This document shows positions 17,221 through 25,938 of a stretch of 64,000 nt of DNA, piece by piece (the stretch's first letter is position 1; the number at the start of each line of letters is the position of its first letter). The translations under genes were made by a program, and so were the position numbers. The DNA is from Deltaproteobacteria bacterium (GTDB taxonomy: Bacteria; Desulfobacterota; Deferrisomatia; Deferrisomatales; JACRMM01). Under the pieces are notes generated by a model. The model was not told the DNA's origin, searched no databases, and saw only the letters and a list, made by a program, of their open reading frames with translations. The DNA is taken from contig JACRMM010000025.1 of the NCBI GenBank assembly GCA_016214985.1, forward strand, positions 62,001 through 126,000, read 5' to 3'.

Positions 17221-19362
17221 ATGGGCGAGGTGAGGGAGATCGGCAGGGGGACGGTCACCGCTCGAGGGGACGCCACGGACAAGGCGCTCTTCGTCCGAAC
17301 GTCCGAGATGGAGATCGCAGTCTGGGATCGTCAGCGTATCGTGGATGCCCTGGTCCGGGAGACGTACCTGGACGAGGACACGGCGGCGAACGTTGCCCTG
17401 GCCGTCGAAGAGGTGATCCAGCGCTCCAAGATCGAGGTCCTCACCGCGCCGCTCATCCGCGAACTTGTCGACGCGAAGCTCGTCGAGTTCGGTCTGGAGC
17501 GCGCGCGCCGGATGCACACCCGGCTCGGCATGCCGCTCTACGACGTGGAGGAGCTCCTGGTGCATCCGAACCGGGAGAACGCGAACGTCCCCCACGGCCC
17601 GGAGGCCACGAACCTCACGCTGGCCGAGAACATCAAGAAGGAGTACGCGCTCCTCGCGGTGTTCGGGCAGGATGTGGCGGACGCCCATATGCGGGGCGAC
17701 CTGCACCTGCACGACCTGGGGTTCATCGACCGGCCCTACTGCTCGGGGCAGAGTCTCGAGTTCCTCAAGAAGTTCGGCCTGAACCTTCCCAACAGCCTCG
17801 CCGTCGCGAAGCCGGCCAAGCACCCGGAGGTGCTGCTCGCCCACATGGTGAAGTTCGCGGCCGCGCTCCAATCGAACTTCGCCGGCGCGATTGGCTGGGA
17901 CGCGGTGAACCTCTTCTTCGCGCCCTACCTCGAGGGCAAGAGCGACCGGGAGGTGAAGCAGCTCGCCCAGATGCTCATCTTCGAGTTCTCCCAGCAGGCG
18001 GTGGCCCGGGGCGGTCAGGCCATCTTCACCGACATCAACCTCTACTGGGAGGTTCCGAAGCACTTTCAGGAGGTGCCGGCCATCGGCCCCGGCGGCGAGT
18101 TCACGGGCAAGACCTACGGCGACTACGAGAAGGAGGCCCAGCGGTTCGTCTGGCTGCTCTTCGAGGTGTTCCGGGAAGGGGACGCCTCGGGCCGCCCCTT
18201 CTTCTTCCCCAAGCCCCTGGTGCACATCACGGAGAAGTTCTTCCAGACCGAGGGGCACCAGCGGTTCCTTGCGCACATCTGCGACGTGGCAGCCGAGAAG
18301 GGCAACACCTACTTCGTCTTCGACCGCGGCGAGACCGCGAAGATCTCGGAGTGCTGCCGGCTCGCCTTCAAGCTGGAGAAGTCGGACCTGGAGGACGCGA
18401 AGCAGCCGTGGAAGATGCGGTACTCCGCCCTCCAGAACGTGACCCTGAACCTCCCCCGGCTCGCCTATCGGGCGGGCGGCGACGACACGCGGCTGTTCCA
18501 GCACCTGACCGACGTGATGGGACTCGCCTGCCAGGCGCACCTGGAGAAGAAGGCGTTCATCGAGAAGCTGCTCAGTCAGGGGGAGCGGGGGCCGCTCGCG
18601 CTTCTGACCATGAACCGCGACGGGCAGTCCTACCTGCGCATGCACCGCGTGAGCTACCTGATGGGCATGGTGGGCCTGAACGAAATGGTCAAGATCCATA
18701 CAGGCGAAGAGCTCCACGACAGCGACGCAGCGTTCAAGTTCGGCCTGAAGGTCATCGCCCACATGAAGCTTCTCGCGGACAAGTTCTCGCGCCACCACAA
18801 CATGCACTTCGTGCTGGAGCAGACCCCTGCTGAGTCCACGGCGTACCGGTTCGCCAAGCTCGACCTCAAGTACTACTCCCCTCACTCGGGAGCGGCTGTG
18901 CGCGGCGACCTCGCGCGAGGCGAGGTGTACTACACCAACTCCACGCAGCTGCACGTGGGCAGCCCCACGGGTGCCATCGACCGCGTGCGCGCCGAGGGTC
19001 TCTTTCACCCTCTCATTGAGGCGGGCGCCATCACACATTTGTGGCTCGGCGAGCAGAGACCCTCGTCGGAAAGCCTCGCCAACTTCGTGGAGAAGATCTT
19101 TCGGAACACGTTGAACGACCAGGTGGCCTTCAGCCCCGAGTTCACCACCTGCCTCGACTGTGCCCGAACCTCCCGGGGTCTGTCCGACACCTGCTCATAC
19201 TGCGGCAGCGACGAGGTGGAGGGGATCACCCGGATCACCGGGTACTTCACCAAGATCTCCTCGTGGAACAAGGGGAAGCTCGGGGAGCTCCACGAACGGG
19301 AGCGCAACCAAGGGTACTTCACCGATCCCGCAGCGCCGGCGGTCGAGGCCGGCGGCCAGTGA
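17221..19362 (+). CDS. nrdD: Anaerobic (class III) ribonucleoside-triphosphate reductase
   Basis: 713 residues. An N-terminal ATP-cone (VWDRQRIVDALVRETYLDEDTAANVALAVEEVI) is followed by the glycyl-radical reductase core. Near the C-terminus are the zinc site (CLDCARTSRGLSDTCSYCGS) and the glycyl radical segment RITGYF. It makes dNTPs under anoxia after activation by NrdG. ATG 17221 has AAAGGAGG five bases upstream. The in-frame ATG 17167 overlaps the second NrdR box and is rejected. The C-terminus (NKGKLGELHERERNQGYF) resembles the archaeal/bacterial subtype that uses a thioredoxin-like reductant. Confidence 0.95.
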   Translation: MGEVREIGRGTVTARGDATDKALFVRTSEMEIAVWDRQRIVDALVRETYLDEDTAANVALAVEEVIQRSKIEVLTAPLIRELVDAKLVEFGLERARRMHTRLGMPLYDVEELLVHPNRENANVPHGPEATNLTLAENIKKEYALLAVFGQDVADAHMRGDLHLHDLGFIDRPYCSGQSLEFLKKFGLNLPNSLAVAKPAKHPEVLLAHMVKFAAALQSNFAGAIGWDAVNLFFAPYLEGKSDREVKQLAQMLIFEFSQQAVARGGQAIFTDINLYWEVPKHFQEVPAIGPGGEFTGKTYGDYEKEAQRFVWLLFEVFREGDASGRPFFFPKPLVHITEKFFQTEGHQRFLAHICDVAAEKGNTYFVFDRGETAKISECCRLAFKLEKSDLEDAKQPWKMRYSALQNVTLNLPRLAYRAGGDDTRLFQHLTDVMGLACQAHLEKKAFIEKLLSQGERGPLALLTMNRDGQSYLRMHRVSYLMGMVGLNEMVKIHTGEELHDSDAAFKFGLKVIAHMKLLADKFSRHHNMHFVLEQTPAESTAYRFAKLDLKYYSPHSGAAVRGDLARGEVYYTNSTQLHVGSPTGAIDRVRAEGLFHPLIEAGAITHLWLGEQRPSSESLANFVEKIFRNTLNDQVAFSPEFTTCLDCARTSRGLSDTCSYCGSDEVEGITRITGYFTKISSWNKGKLGELHERERNQGYFTDPAAPAVEAGGQ

Positions 19363-19551
19363 TCCCGATCCTGCCCCATCGCGCGTTGACCTGCGCGTGC
19401 GGGTGCGCCGGGCAGGGCCGACTGCGCGCGGCGCGATGCGAGATTCGACGTCTGGAGGATGCCGCGCCGTGCTTCGCTGTCCCAGCCCGGCGCACCCGTT
19501 AGATTTCGTCGCTCAACGACAGTGCGAACCAACCCCTCGAGGAGGAACCCA

Positions 19552-19797
19552 ATGACCCTCTTCACCAAGGAAAACTGCTCGAAGTGCGACTTCGTCAAGA
19601 AGCACGTGGACCTCCGCGTCCTGGGCGTGAGCGTTGAGGTGCTCGGGCCCGAGAACTCGGGGGCCCTCGCGCACCTGGCCTGGCACGGTCTGGTGAACGT
19701 GGCCGAGAAGCAGTTGCCGATCCTCGTCTTGGACGACTCGAGCTGGATCTCCGGCGCCATTCCCATCAAAGGGTATCTGGAGGGGCTGACGCACTGA
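19552..19797 (+). CDS. Glutaredoxin/NrdH-like small redox protein
   Basis: 81 residues with an N-terminal CSKC redox motif (MTLFTKENCSKCDFVKKHV) and a cis-Pro-like LPILVLDD. ATG 19552 follows GAGGAGG. It lies between nrdD and nrdG and overlaps the proposed nrdG start, so it is very probably the dedicated electron donor for NrdD. The fold is thioredoxin-like, but it is not a canonical glutaredoxin. Confidence 0.8.
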   Translation: MTLFTKENCSKCDFVKKHVDLRVLGVSVEVLGPENSGALAHLAWHGLVNVAEKQLPILVLDDSSWISGAIPIKGYLEGLTH

Positions 19798-20528
19798 ACC
19801 CGCTTCTCCCCCCCCTGAAGGGCTTTCTCGAAACCTCCTTCGTCGACTGGCCGGGCCAGGTGACCTCCGTGGTCTTCCTGCCCGGCTGCAACTTCCGCTG
19901 TCCGTACTGCCACAACCACGCGCTCGTCCTGAACCCCGCCCAGCTCGTGTCCTGGCCGCTGGACCGCGTCCTCGACAAGCTGGCGGCCCTGAAGGGCTGG
20001 ATCGACGGCGTCTGCATCACGGGCGGCGAGCCTACCCTCCACGCGGGGCTGGCCGACCTCGCCCGCGTCTTTCGTGACCGGGGCCTGCTCGTCAAGCTCG
20101 ACACCAACGGCTCCCGGCCCGCAGTGGTGAACGATCTCCTGGCCGCCGGCCTGGTCGATGCGGTGGCCCTGGACCTCAAGGCTCCCCTGGAGCCCGTGCC
20201 CTACCGGCGAAACGCCGGCCCCGGCTCGGACCTCGCTGCCGTGGCCGAGACACTGGACCTGCTCGCGGCCTGGAACGGGTGGGTCGAGGTCCGCACGACC
20301 GTCCACCCGGCGCTCCTTTCCTGCGAAGAGCTGTGCCGGCTCGCGGCCCAGGCCGGCCGCGCCTTGGCGCACCGGCACAACGCCCGCTTCACTCCCCAGC
20401 GGTGCCGTACCGACGACCCCTTGGACCCGTCGCTCCGGGACGCCCCGCCGCTCACCCCGGAGGAGTTCGAGGACTGGGCGGCGCGCGCGCACGAGGCGTT
20501 CCGCGGAGCGGATCCGGCCGAATCCTGA
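19794..20528 (+). CDS. nrdG: Anaerobic ribonucleotide reductase activating protein (radical SAM)
   Basis: 244 residues from the proposed start. The radical SAM cluster motif is CNFRCPYC in FLPGCNFRCPYCHNH. The upstream GFLETSFVDWPGQVTSVVF is conserved in this family and must be translated. It makes the glycyl radical on NrdD. No ATG, GTG or TTG exists in frame ahead of GTG 19860, which would cut off the conserved first strand. CTG 19794 overlaps the preceding TGA (CTGA) and has GGAGG at suitable distance, so a CTG start is proposed. Confidence 0.88.
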   Translation: MNPLLPPLKGFLETSFVDWPGQVTSVVFLPGCNFRCPYCHNHALVLNPAQLVSWPLDRVLDKLAALKGWIDGVCITGGEPTLHAGLADLARVFRDRGLLVKLDTNGSRPAVVNDLLAAGLVDAVALDLKAPLEPVPYRRNAGPGSDLAAVAETLDLLAAWNGWVEVRTTVHPALLSCEELCRLAAQAGRALAHRHNARFTPQRCRTDDPLDPSLRDAPPLTPEEFEDWAARAHEAFRGADPAES

Positions 20529-20619
20529 CCGAGGAGCCCTCGGCGTTCCATTCCAAGCCTTGCTGCCGGTTGGCCCCCCGACAGGGCGCACGGGGCGGAA
20601 GGCGTCTCGACTCTCGGAT

Positions 20620-21702
20620 CTACGCCGCGCGCTCGGCGCGTCGAAGCTGGACGACGCCCAACGCTCCGAAGAGGAGGTTTCCGATCCACGCGCCGAGGGC
20701 CGGGGGCAGGGCGCCAGCCTTTCCCAGCGAGATTCCGACGGCCAGGGCGAGCCAGTAGCTGAACCCCAGGGCGATACCGAGCGCGATGCCGGCGGACGAG
20801 CTGCCCCGGCGGCCGCTCCGAAGGGCCAGGGGAAAGGCCAGGAGCGGCATCACGATGCTCGCGAAGGGCACGCTGGTCTTCGCCCAGAGTCCCGCCTCGA
20901 GCTCCCGCGTGTCGAGCCCCTGGTCCCGGTACCGTCGAATGAGCCGGAGCAGCGACGGCCAGGGCAGTTCCTCGGCGTTGAGCTTCGTTACCTGGAACTC
21001 CTCCGGGCCATATCCGAGCGGGTAGGCCATCTCGGGGAACCGGCGAAGGGTCAGGAATCCGGCCGCGTCGAACGCTCGGTCCTCGACGTCCCGGAGCACC
21101 CAACGTCCTCCCACCCACCTCGCCTCCTGAGCGTCGATCCGGCGGGCGACGCGACCTGCGGTCAGCTCGATCACGGACACGCCGACCAGTCGGTGTTCCT
21201 CGGGAAGTACCTTCTCCGCGTGCAGGATCCGACTTCCCGATCGAAGCCATACATCGGCGGCCTTGCGCAACCCCCGGCGGGGCTTCTTCTGGATGCGCAC
21301 CTCCTCGACCTCACGGGCAAAGACCGCCGCGCGCGGTACCCCGACCTCCTGGAGGAGGACCGTCGCCAAGGAGACGAGGACACCGGCGGCGAGGTAGGGC
21401 AGCACGAGCCGGTGCAGCGAAACGCCACCGCAGCGAAACGCGGTGATCTCACCGTGGCGCGCAAGGACTGCCGCGGAAAGGAGCGTTCCGAGGAGCCCGG
21501 CCATGGGGAGGGCCTGGGCGAGCATCCATGGCGAGCGGGCCGCGAAGTACAGGACCGCATCACCGAGTGCCGCATGGTACTTCAGGAGAAACCGGAGCCG
21601 CTCGAAAAAGTCGATGACGAGGAACAGCGCGAGAAAGGCGGCCACGCAGAGCGCGAAGAGCCGCAGGAACTCGCCCCCGAGGTGACGGTCGACGAGCTTC
21701 AA
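20620..21702 (-). CDS. lptG: LPS export permease LptG
   Basis: About 360 residues of the YjgP/YjgQ family: N-terminal membrane helices (LRLFALCVAAFLALFLVIDFFERL), a periplasmic jellyroll, and C-terminal helices. With LptF and the LptB ATPase it extracts lipopolysaccharide from the inner membrane. The start is TTG 21702, overlapping the lptF stop as TTGA, with GAAGG upstream. The open frame runs further upstream, but that part is an lptF shadow. Confidence 0.88.
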   Translation of the reverse strand: MKLVDRHLGGEFLRLFALCVAAFLALFLVIDFFERLRFLLKYHAALGDAVLYFAARSPWMLAQALPMAGLLGTLLSAAVLARHGEITAFRCGGVSLHRLVLPYLAAGVLVSLATVLLQEVGVPRAAVFAREVEEVRIQKKPRRGLRKAADVWLRSGSRILHAEKVLPEEHRLVGVSVIELTAGRVARRIDAQEARWVGGRWVLRDVEDRAFDAAGFLTLRRFPEMAYPLGYGPEEFQVTKLNAEELPWPSLLRLIRRYRDQGLDTRELEAGLWAKTSVPFASIVMPLLAFPLALRSGRRGSSSAGIALGIALGFSYWLALAVGISLGKAGALPPALGAWIGNLLFGALGVVQLRRAERAA

Positions 21703-22868
21703 GGCCCGGCCTTCGCGCCCGACCAACGGGCGAGGGCGGCGCTCCCGCAGCGCAGAGCTCGGCCCAGCGCCTCCTCCAGAGGCAGCGGGGCCTCTCGGCT
21801 CTTCCGGGCGTACGCGTACGCGGCCAGGAGACCGAGAACGATGTCGGGAAGCCAGCTGGCCAGTTCGGGCGGCAGGTGCCCTTTGCCGCCGAGGGCGAGC
21901 GCCCGACCCCCCATCAACAAGGCGTAGAAGAGCAGGATCACCCCCAGACAGACCGTGACGGCCCGGCTTCGCCCGGCGCGGCTGTGATGCACTCCCAGGG
22001 AGGCTCCCAGCAGTCCGAAGACGAGGCACGACGCGGGGACCGCGAGACGCCGGTGGAATTCCAGACGCTCCCCACGGTCGGCCGTGCCGGCGGCGATGGC
22101 TGCCAGCAGGTCGGCCGTGGCCTTCCCCTCCGTCTCGGGCTCGTCTCCCATCGCCGTGGGAAGGGGCATGCGAAGACGGTACGCTTCGAAGGCGAGGCGG
22201 CGGTATGGCTTGCCGCGCCCCAGGTACTGGTGGACCTCCCCGTTTCGCAGGTCGAGCTCCAACGCGCCTCCGGCCTGGCGCACGTTCCCCTCGCGCGCCA
22301 GCACCCAGGCGCCCCGGGTCGCGCCGCGGTCGAGGTAGAGGAAGAGGTTCGTGAGTCCGCCCGACGCCTCGTCGGTGCCCTCGGCGTAGAGGGTGACGCC
22401 CCCGGTGAGCTCGGTAAAGGTGCCGGTCTGGACCGTGGCCGAGATCCGGTTACGCACCGCGTCGTACACGGCCTGCTCGAAGGATCGGTTGGCCACGGGC
22501 TGGAGCCAGACGCTGATCACGGCGGCCGCGACCCCGACGGCGGCGGAGAGGAGCGCGACCGGACGCAGGTTGCGGGCCAGGCTCACGCCGCATGCGCGCA
22601 TGGCGACGATCTCTCCGTCGCCCGAGAGCCGCCCCATGGCCAGGAGCACGGCAAGCAGGAGGCTCACGGGCAGCAGCAGCGGGAGGACCGCCGGCAGGGC
22701 GAGCCCGAGCAGGCGGAGCACCACGAGCAGGGGAACGCCCTTCGCGACGACCAGATCCGAGAGCTTGAGGAGCCGCTGCATCAGCAGCACGAAGGTGAAC
22801 ACGACGAGTGACAGCCCCAGGGTGGGCGCGCACTCCGCGAGGATGTAGCGGTCGAGGACGGCTCTCAT
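21699..22868 (-). CDS. lptF: LPS export permease LptF
   Basis: 389 residues, YjgP/YjgQ family, beginning MRAVLDRYILAECAPTLGLSLVVFTFVLLMQRLL, typical of LptF. Membrane helices flank a periplasmic beta domain, and the C-terminus has three further helices. It partners LptG, encoded next with a four-base overlap. The presence of LptFG shows an outer membrane with lipopolysaccharide. It is divergent from deoC, with about 100 bases between. Confidence 0.9.
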   Translation of the reverse strand: MRAVLDRYILAECAPTLGLSLVVFTFVLLMQRLLKLSDLVVAKGVPLLVVLRLLGLALPAVLPLLLPVSLLLAVLLAMGRLSGDGEIVAMRACGVSLARNLRPVALLSAAVGVAAAVISVWLQPVANRSFEQAVYDAVRNRISATVQTGTFTELTGGVTLYAEGTDEASGGLTNLFLYLDRGATRGAWVLAREGNVRQAGGALELDLRNGEVHQYLGRGKPYRRLAFEAYRLRMPLPTAMGDEPETEGKATADLLAAIAAGTADRGERLEFHRRLAVPASCLVFGLLGASLGVHHSRAGRSRAVTVCLGVILLFYALLMGGRALALGGKGHLPPELASWLPDIVLGLLAAYAYARKSREAPLPLEEALGRALRCGSAALARWSGAKAGP

Positions 22869-22969
22869 GAGCTCAGGATACAGGAGGAGGGCCGGCCGAT
22901 GAATGGTGAACGGGCGGGGAAGCCGGTGTATGCTCCCTCTTTCCCCGACCCCTCGCGATCGAGGTCCCT

Positions 22970-23653
22970 ATGACCCTGGAAGAGTTTGCCGGAGCCATCG
23001 AGTCGACGCTCCTCGTCGCCACGGCCCGCGAGTCCGACGTGGAGACCCTGTGCCGCGAGGCCGCGGCGGCCGGTTTCCGAGCCGTGTGCGTGCCTCCTTG
23101 CCGGGTCAAGTCGGCCGTGGCGTGCCTCGACGGTACACCGGTGCGGGTGGTGAGCGTGGCGGGTTTTCCCCTCGGGTTTCAGACGGGGCAGGCCAAGGTG
23201 TCTGAAGTGGAGGAGCTCTTTGCGCTGGGGGCTCACGAAGTCGATGTCGTGATGAACGTGGGGCTGTTCTTGGACGGGCGGCTGTCCCCGGTCTCCGGGG
23301 AGCTCCGGGAGGCGCGCCGCGCGGCGTCGGGGGGCGTGCTGAAGGTGATCCTCGAGACCGGGTTCCTTACCCCGGAGCAGATGCGCGAAGCCGCGAGCCT
23401 CGCCGTCGGCGCGGGGGCGGACTTCCTCAAGACCTCCAGCGGCTTCGGACCCGCCGGGGCCCGGGTGCCCGACGTGCGCATCCTGCGCCAGGTCGCCGGC
23501 CGGCGCTGCGGCGTCAAGGCGGCCGGTGGGATCCGTGCCTTCGAGCAGGCCCAAAGCCTCCTGCTGGCCGGAGCCGACCGGCTCGGCACGTCGTCGGCAT
23601 CCCGACTCTGGGAAGAAGCGAAGAAGGCCTCGGGCGCCTCGCCGCCCGCGTGA
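22970..23653 (+). CDS. deoC: Deoxyribose-phosphate aldolase
   Basis: 227 residues. The Schiff-base lysine is Lys154 in DFLKTSSGFGP. The supporting catalytic residues Asp92 (EVDVVMNVG) and Lys183 (CGVKAAGGIR) are present. It cleaves 2-deoxyribose 5-phosphate into glyceraldehyde 3-phosphate and acetaldehyde in deoxynucleoside catabolism. The nucleoside phosphorylases at 25.9 and 30.0 kb belong to related salvage routes. Confidence 0.95.
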   Translation: MTLEEFAGAIESTLLVATARESDVETLCREAAAAGFRAVCVPPCRVKSAVACLDGTPVRVVSVAGFPLGFQTGQAKVSEVEELFALGAHEVDVVMNVGLFLDGRLSPVSGELREARRAASGGVLKVILETGFLTPEQMREAASLAVGAGADFLKTSSGFGPAGARVPDVRILRQVAGRRCGVKAAGGIRAFEQAQSLLLAGADRLGTSSASRLWEEAKKASGASPPA

Positions 23654-23677
23654 GTCTCGGCCGGCGGCCCGGCGACC

Positions 23678-24652
23678 TCACCGCTCGGACCTCGCGTCCG
23701 CCGGGCCGTCACTCGCGGTCAGGTTCGGGAGCGCTGCCTCGACGAGCTCATAGGCGTTTCGCTCAGCGTAAATGCTCGCCTCCAGGTGGGGACGGTACTC
23801 CTGGAGGATCTCAATGAACGTGCCCCGAGAGAGGTGCCCGCGGCGGTACCGGTGGCGCAGGTGGCTGCGGATGATCGCCGCCGCCTTGAGGCTCTCCTGG
23901 CCCGTCGGGTCGGCTCGGAAGCACCAGGAGTCTTCGCGGTCCACGAGAAACCCGAGGACCGCGTTGAGCGAGAGCTCCTTGTACCGGTCCACCCGCGCCG
24001 GATCCAGGGGCAGGCTCGATTGGGAGAGGGTCTGGCGGATGAGGTCGTGCCACTTCCGGAACCGGCCCATGAGCACCACGCTCATGAAGATCACCTTGTT
24101 CGTCTGAAACGACAGGAGCTGACGCGACAGGACCTTCTTGAGCAGCTCGTCGTTGTCGCGGTGCATCTTGCGGCTGATGCGGGGCGGCACGCTCCACACC
24201 TCGTCGGGAGCCGCGGTGTCGAATCTTACCTCCCAGTAGGTGTGGTTCATGGCGCGCGTGTGGAAGCTCAGGATGGTCTTGTAGGGCACGAAGTAGTTGT
24301 GCGCGACGACGTCGGCCGCGAGGTGCGACAGGTAGCCCCAGGCGAAGGATTTCTGTGAGACGCCTTCGGCGTTGGCCAGGACCTCGAGCCCCACGGTCCA
24401 GCGGTGGCAGTGGCGAAGGTAGTGCGTGAACCGCTTGGCCACAACGATGTCGGCTGCGATGCTGCCGTACAGATAGTCGAGGGGGTGGACGCGGAGGAGG
24501 TCCTGGAGCGCGGTGGGCAGCAGGGCCAGGTTCTCGACGACCCGCAGGCCCAACTCCAGGTGGGTCGCCGGTCCCCAGGCCCAGGCGACGGCGGGAAACA
24601 GGAGTACGGCGGCCGCGAGGAGGCCTCGGCCGAGGCAGGGGGAGTGCCGCAT
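23678..24652 (-). CDS. Zinc-dependent phospholipase C-like secreted protein
   Basis: 324 residues. A signal peptide ending AVAWA would leave Trp as the first mature residue (WGPATHLELG), as in the zinc phospholipases C, where the N-terminal Trp ligates zinc. Histidine-rich metal-binding segments follow: YLRHCHRW and GYLSHLAADVVAHNYFVPYK. This fits the Zn_dep_PLC family. The substrate (phospholipid or other) is not established. ATG 24652 is chosen because it gives this signal peptide, whereas ATG 24763 does not. Confidence 0.8.
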   Translation of the reverse strand: MRHSPCLGRGLLAAAVLLFPAVAWAWGPATHLELGLRVVENLALLPTALQDLLRVHPLDYLYGSIAADIVVAKRFTHYLRHCHRWTVGLEVLANAEGVSQKSFAWGYLSHLAADVVAHNYFVPYKTILSFHTRAMNHTYWEVRFDTAAPDEVWSVPPRISRKMHRDNDELLKKVLSRQLLSFQTNKVIFMSVVLMGRFRKWHDLIRQTLSQSSLPLDPARVDRYKELSLNAVLGFLVDREDSWCFRADPTGQESLKAAAIIRSHLRHRYRRGHLSRGTFIEILQEYRPHLEASIYAERNAYELVEAALPNLTASDGPADARSER

Positions 24653-24761
24653 GGGGCGCGAGTATACGGGCGGCGGGGCGGGGGTGTCAAAGGGGCCCGT
24701 TCGTTGACGCCTCGCGCAAATCCAGGGTATAAAACCATTTTCCCGTTCTCGTGAGACTCGC

Positions 24762-25868
24762 ATGATGGCGTCCGTGCATCTGCTCGACCTCGACCTGCCC
24801 GGACTGGAAGGGTTCTTCCAGGGCTTCGGGGAACGTCCGTTCCGAGCCCGTCAGGTCATGCACTGGCTGTACAAGCGCGGGGTCACGGACTTCGAGGCCA
24901 TGACCGACCTCGGCCGGGCGGTGCGCCAGGAGCTCGGGCGCCGGGCCCGGCTCGACCTGCCGGCGATCGCCGCCGAGCAAGTGAGCGTCGACGGCACGCG
25001 AAAGCTCCTCGTCGAGCTCGGCGACGGGGAGCGGGTCGAGACCGTGTTGATCCCGGACGAAGATCGCCTCACCCAGTGCGTGTCGAGCCAGGTGGGGTGC
25101 GCGATGGCGTGCGCGTTTTGCCGAACCGGTGCCAGCGGGCTGCGCCGCAACCTCACGGCCGGAGAGATCGTGGGCCAGGTAGTGCTGGGGCAGTCGCTCG
25201 TCCCGCCCGGCAGCCGCGTCACGAACGTCGTCTTCATGGGCATGGGCGAGCCGCTCCACAACCTGGAGAACGTGGTTCGGGCGTTTCGGATCCTCTCCTC
25301 GGACGACGGGCTCAACATCACCCGGCGCCGCCTCACCGTGTCGACCTGCGGGCTCGCGGACGCCGTGCGGCGGCTCCCGGCCGATGTGCTGCCGAGCCTC
25401 GCGGTGTCGCTCAACGCCACCACCGACGAGGTGCGAAGCCGGATCATGCCGGTCAACCGGCGCCACCCGATCGCGGAGCTCCTGGGAGTGCTGCGGGACC
25501 GACCCCTGCCGCCGCGGTGTCGCTACACAATCGAGTACGTGCTGCTCGGTGGGGTCAACGACAGCCTGGAGGACGCGCGGCGACTGGTGCGACTGCTCTC
25601 CAAGCTGCGGTGCAAGGTCAACCTGATCCCGTACAACCCCCACCGGGAGAGCGCGTTCGCGGCGCCGGAGCCGGAGCGCGTGGAGGCCTTCCAGCAGCAC
25701 CTCCTCGGCAAGGGCTTCACGACCGTGGTCCGGAAGAGCCGGGGCCAGGACATCCTCGCGGCGTGCGGGCAGCTGGGGGCGGAAGAAGCTAGGCCCCGCT
25801 CCTGCCCCTCCATGGGCCCGCGGGATACACCCCATCCTGGGGATAACGCTAGGAGGCTAGGAGGCTAG
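24762..25868 (+). CDS. rlmN: 23S rRNA/tRNA adenine-C2 methyltransferase RlmN
   Basis: 368 residues. The radical SAM motif is Cys113-Cys117-Cys120 (CAMACAFC), with the methyl-carrier cysteine in ILAACGQLGAEE near the C-terminus. It methylates A2503 of 23S rRNA and A37 of some tRNAs. About 28 residues after the conserved end are poorly conserved-looking, and the stop codon lies inside an 8-bp tandem repeat, so the C-terminal tail may have been created by repeat change. Confidence 0.93.
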   Translation: MMASVHLLDLDLPGLEGFFQGFGERPFRARQVMHWLYKRGVTDFEAMTDLGRAVRQELGRRARLDLPAIAAEQVSVDGTRKLLVELGDGERVETVLIPDEDRLTQCVSSQVGCAMACAFCRTGASGLRRNLTAGEIVGQVVLGQSLVPPGSRVTNVVFMGMGEPLHNLENVVRAFRILSSDDGLNITRRRLTVSTCGLADAVRRLPADVLPSLAVSLNATTDEVRSRIMPVNRRHPIAELLGVLRDRPLPPRCRYTIEYVLLGGVNDSLEDARRLVRLLSKLRCKVNLIPYNPHRESAFAAPEPERVEAFQQHLLGKGFTTVVRKSRGQDILAACGQLGAEEARPRSCPSMGPRDTPHPGDNARRLGG

Positions 25869-25900
25869 GAGGCTGGGAAGCTGGGAAGCTCGAAGGCTGG
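25848..25900 (+). repeat. 8-bp tandem repeat at the rlmN end
   Basis: Three copies of GCTAGGAG, then two of GCTGGGAA, GCTCGAAG and a partial GCTGG, in phase. The array provides the rlmN stop codon and lies 38 bases ahead of the mtnP start. It is followed by an AACCAAGAACCAGGAACC stretch of similar low complexity. Confidence 0.85.
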
Positions 25901-25938
25901 AACCAAGAACCAGGAACCGGGAACTGCAAAGGAAGACC

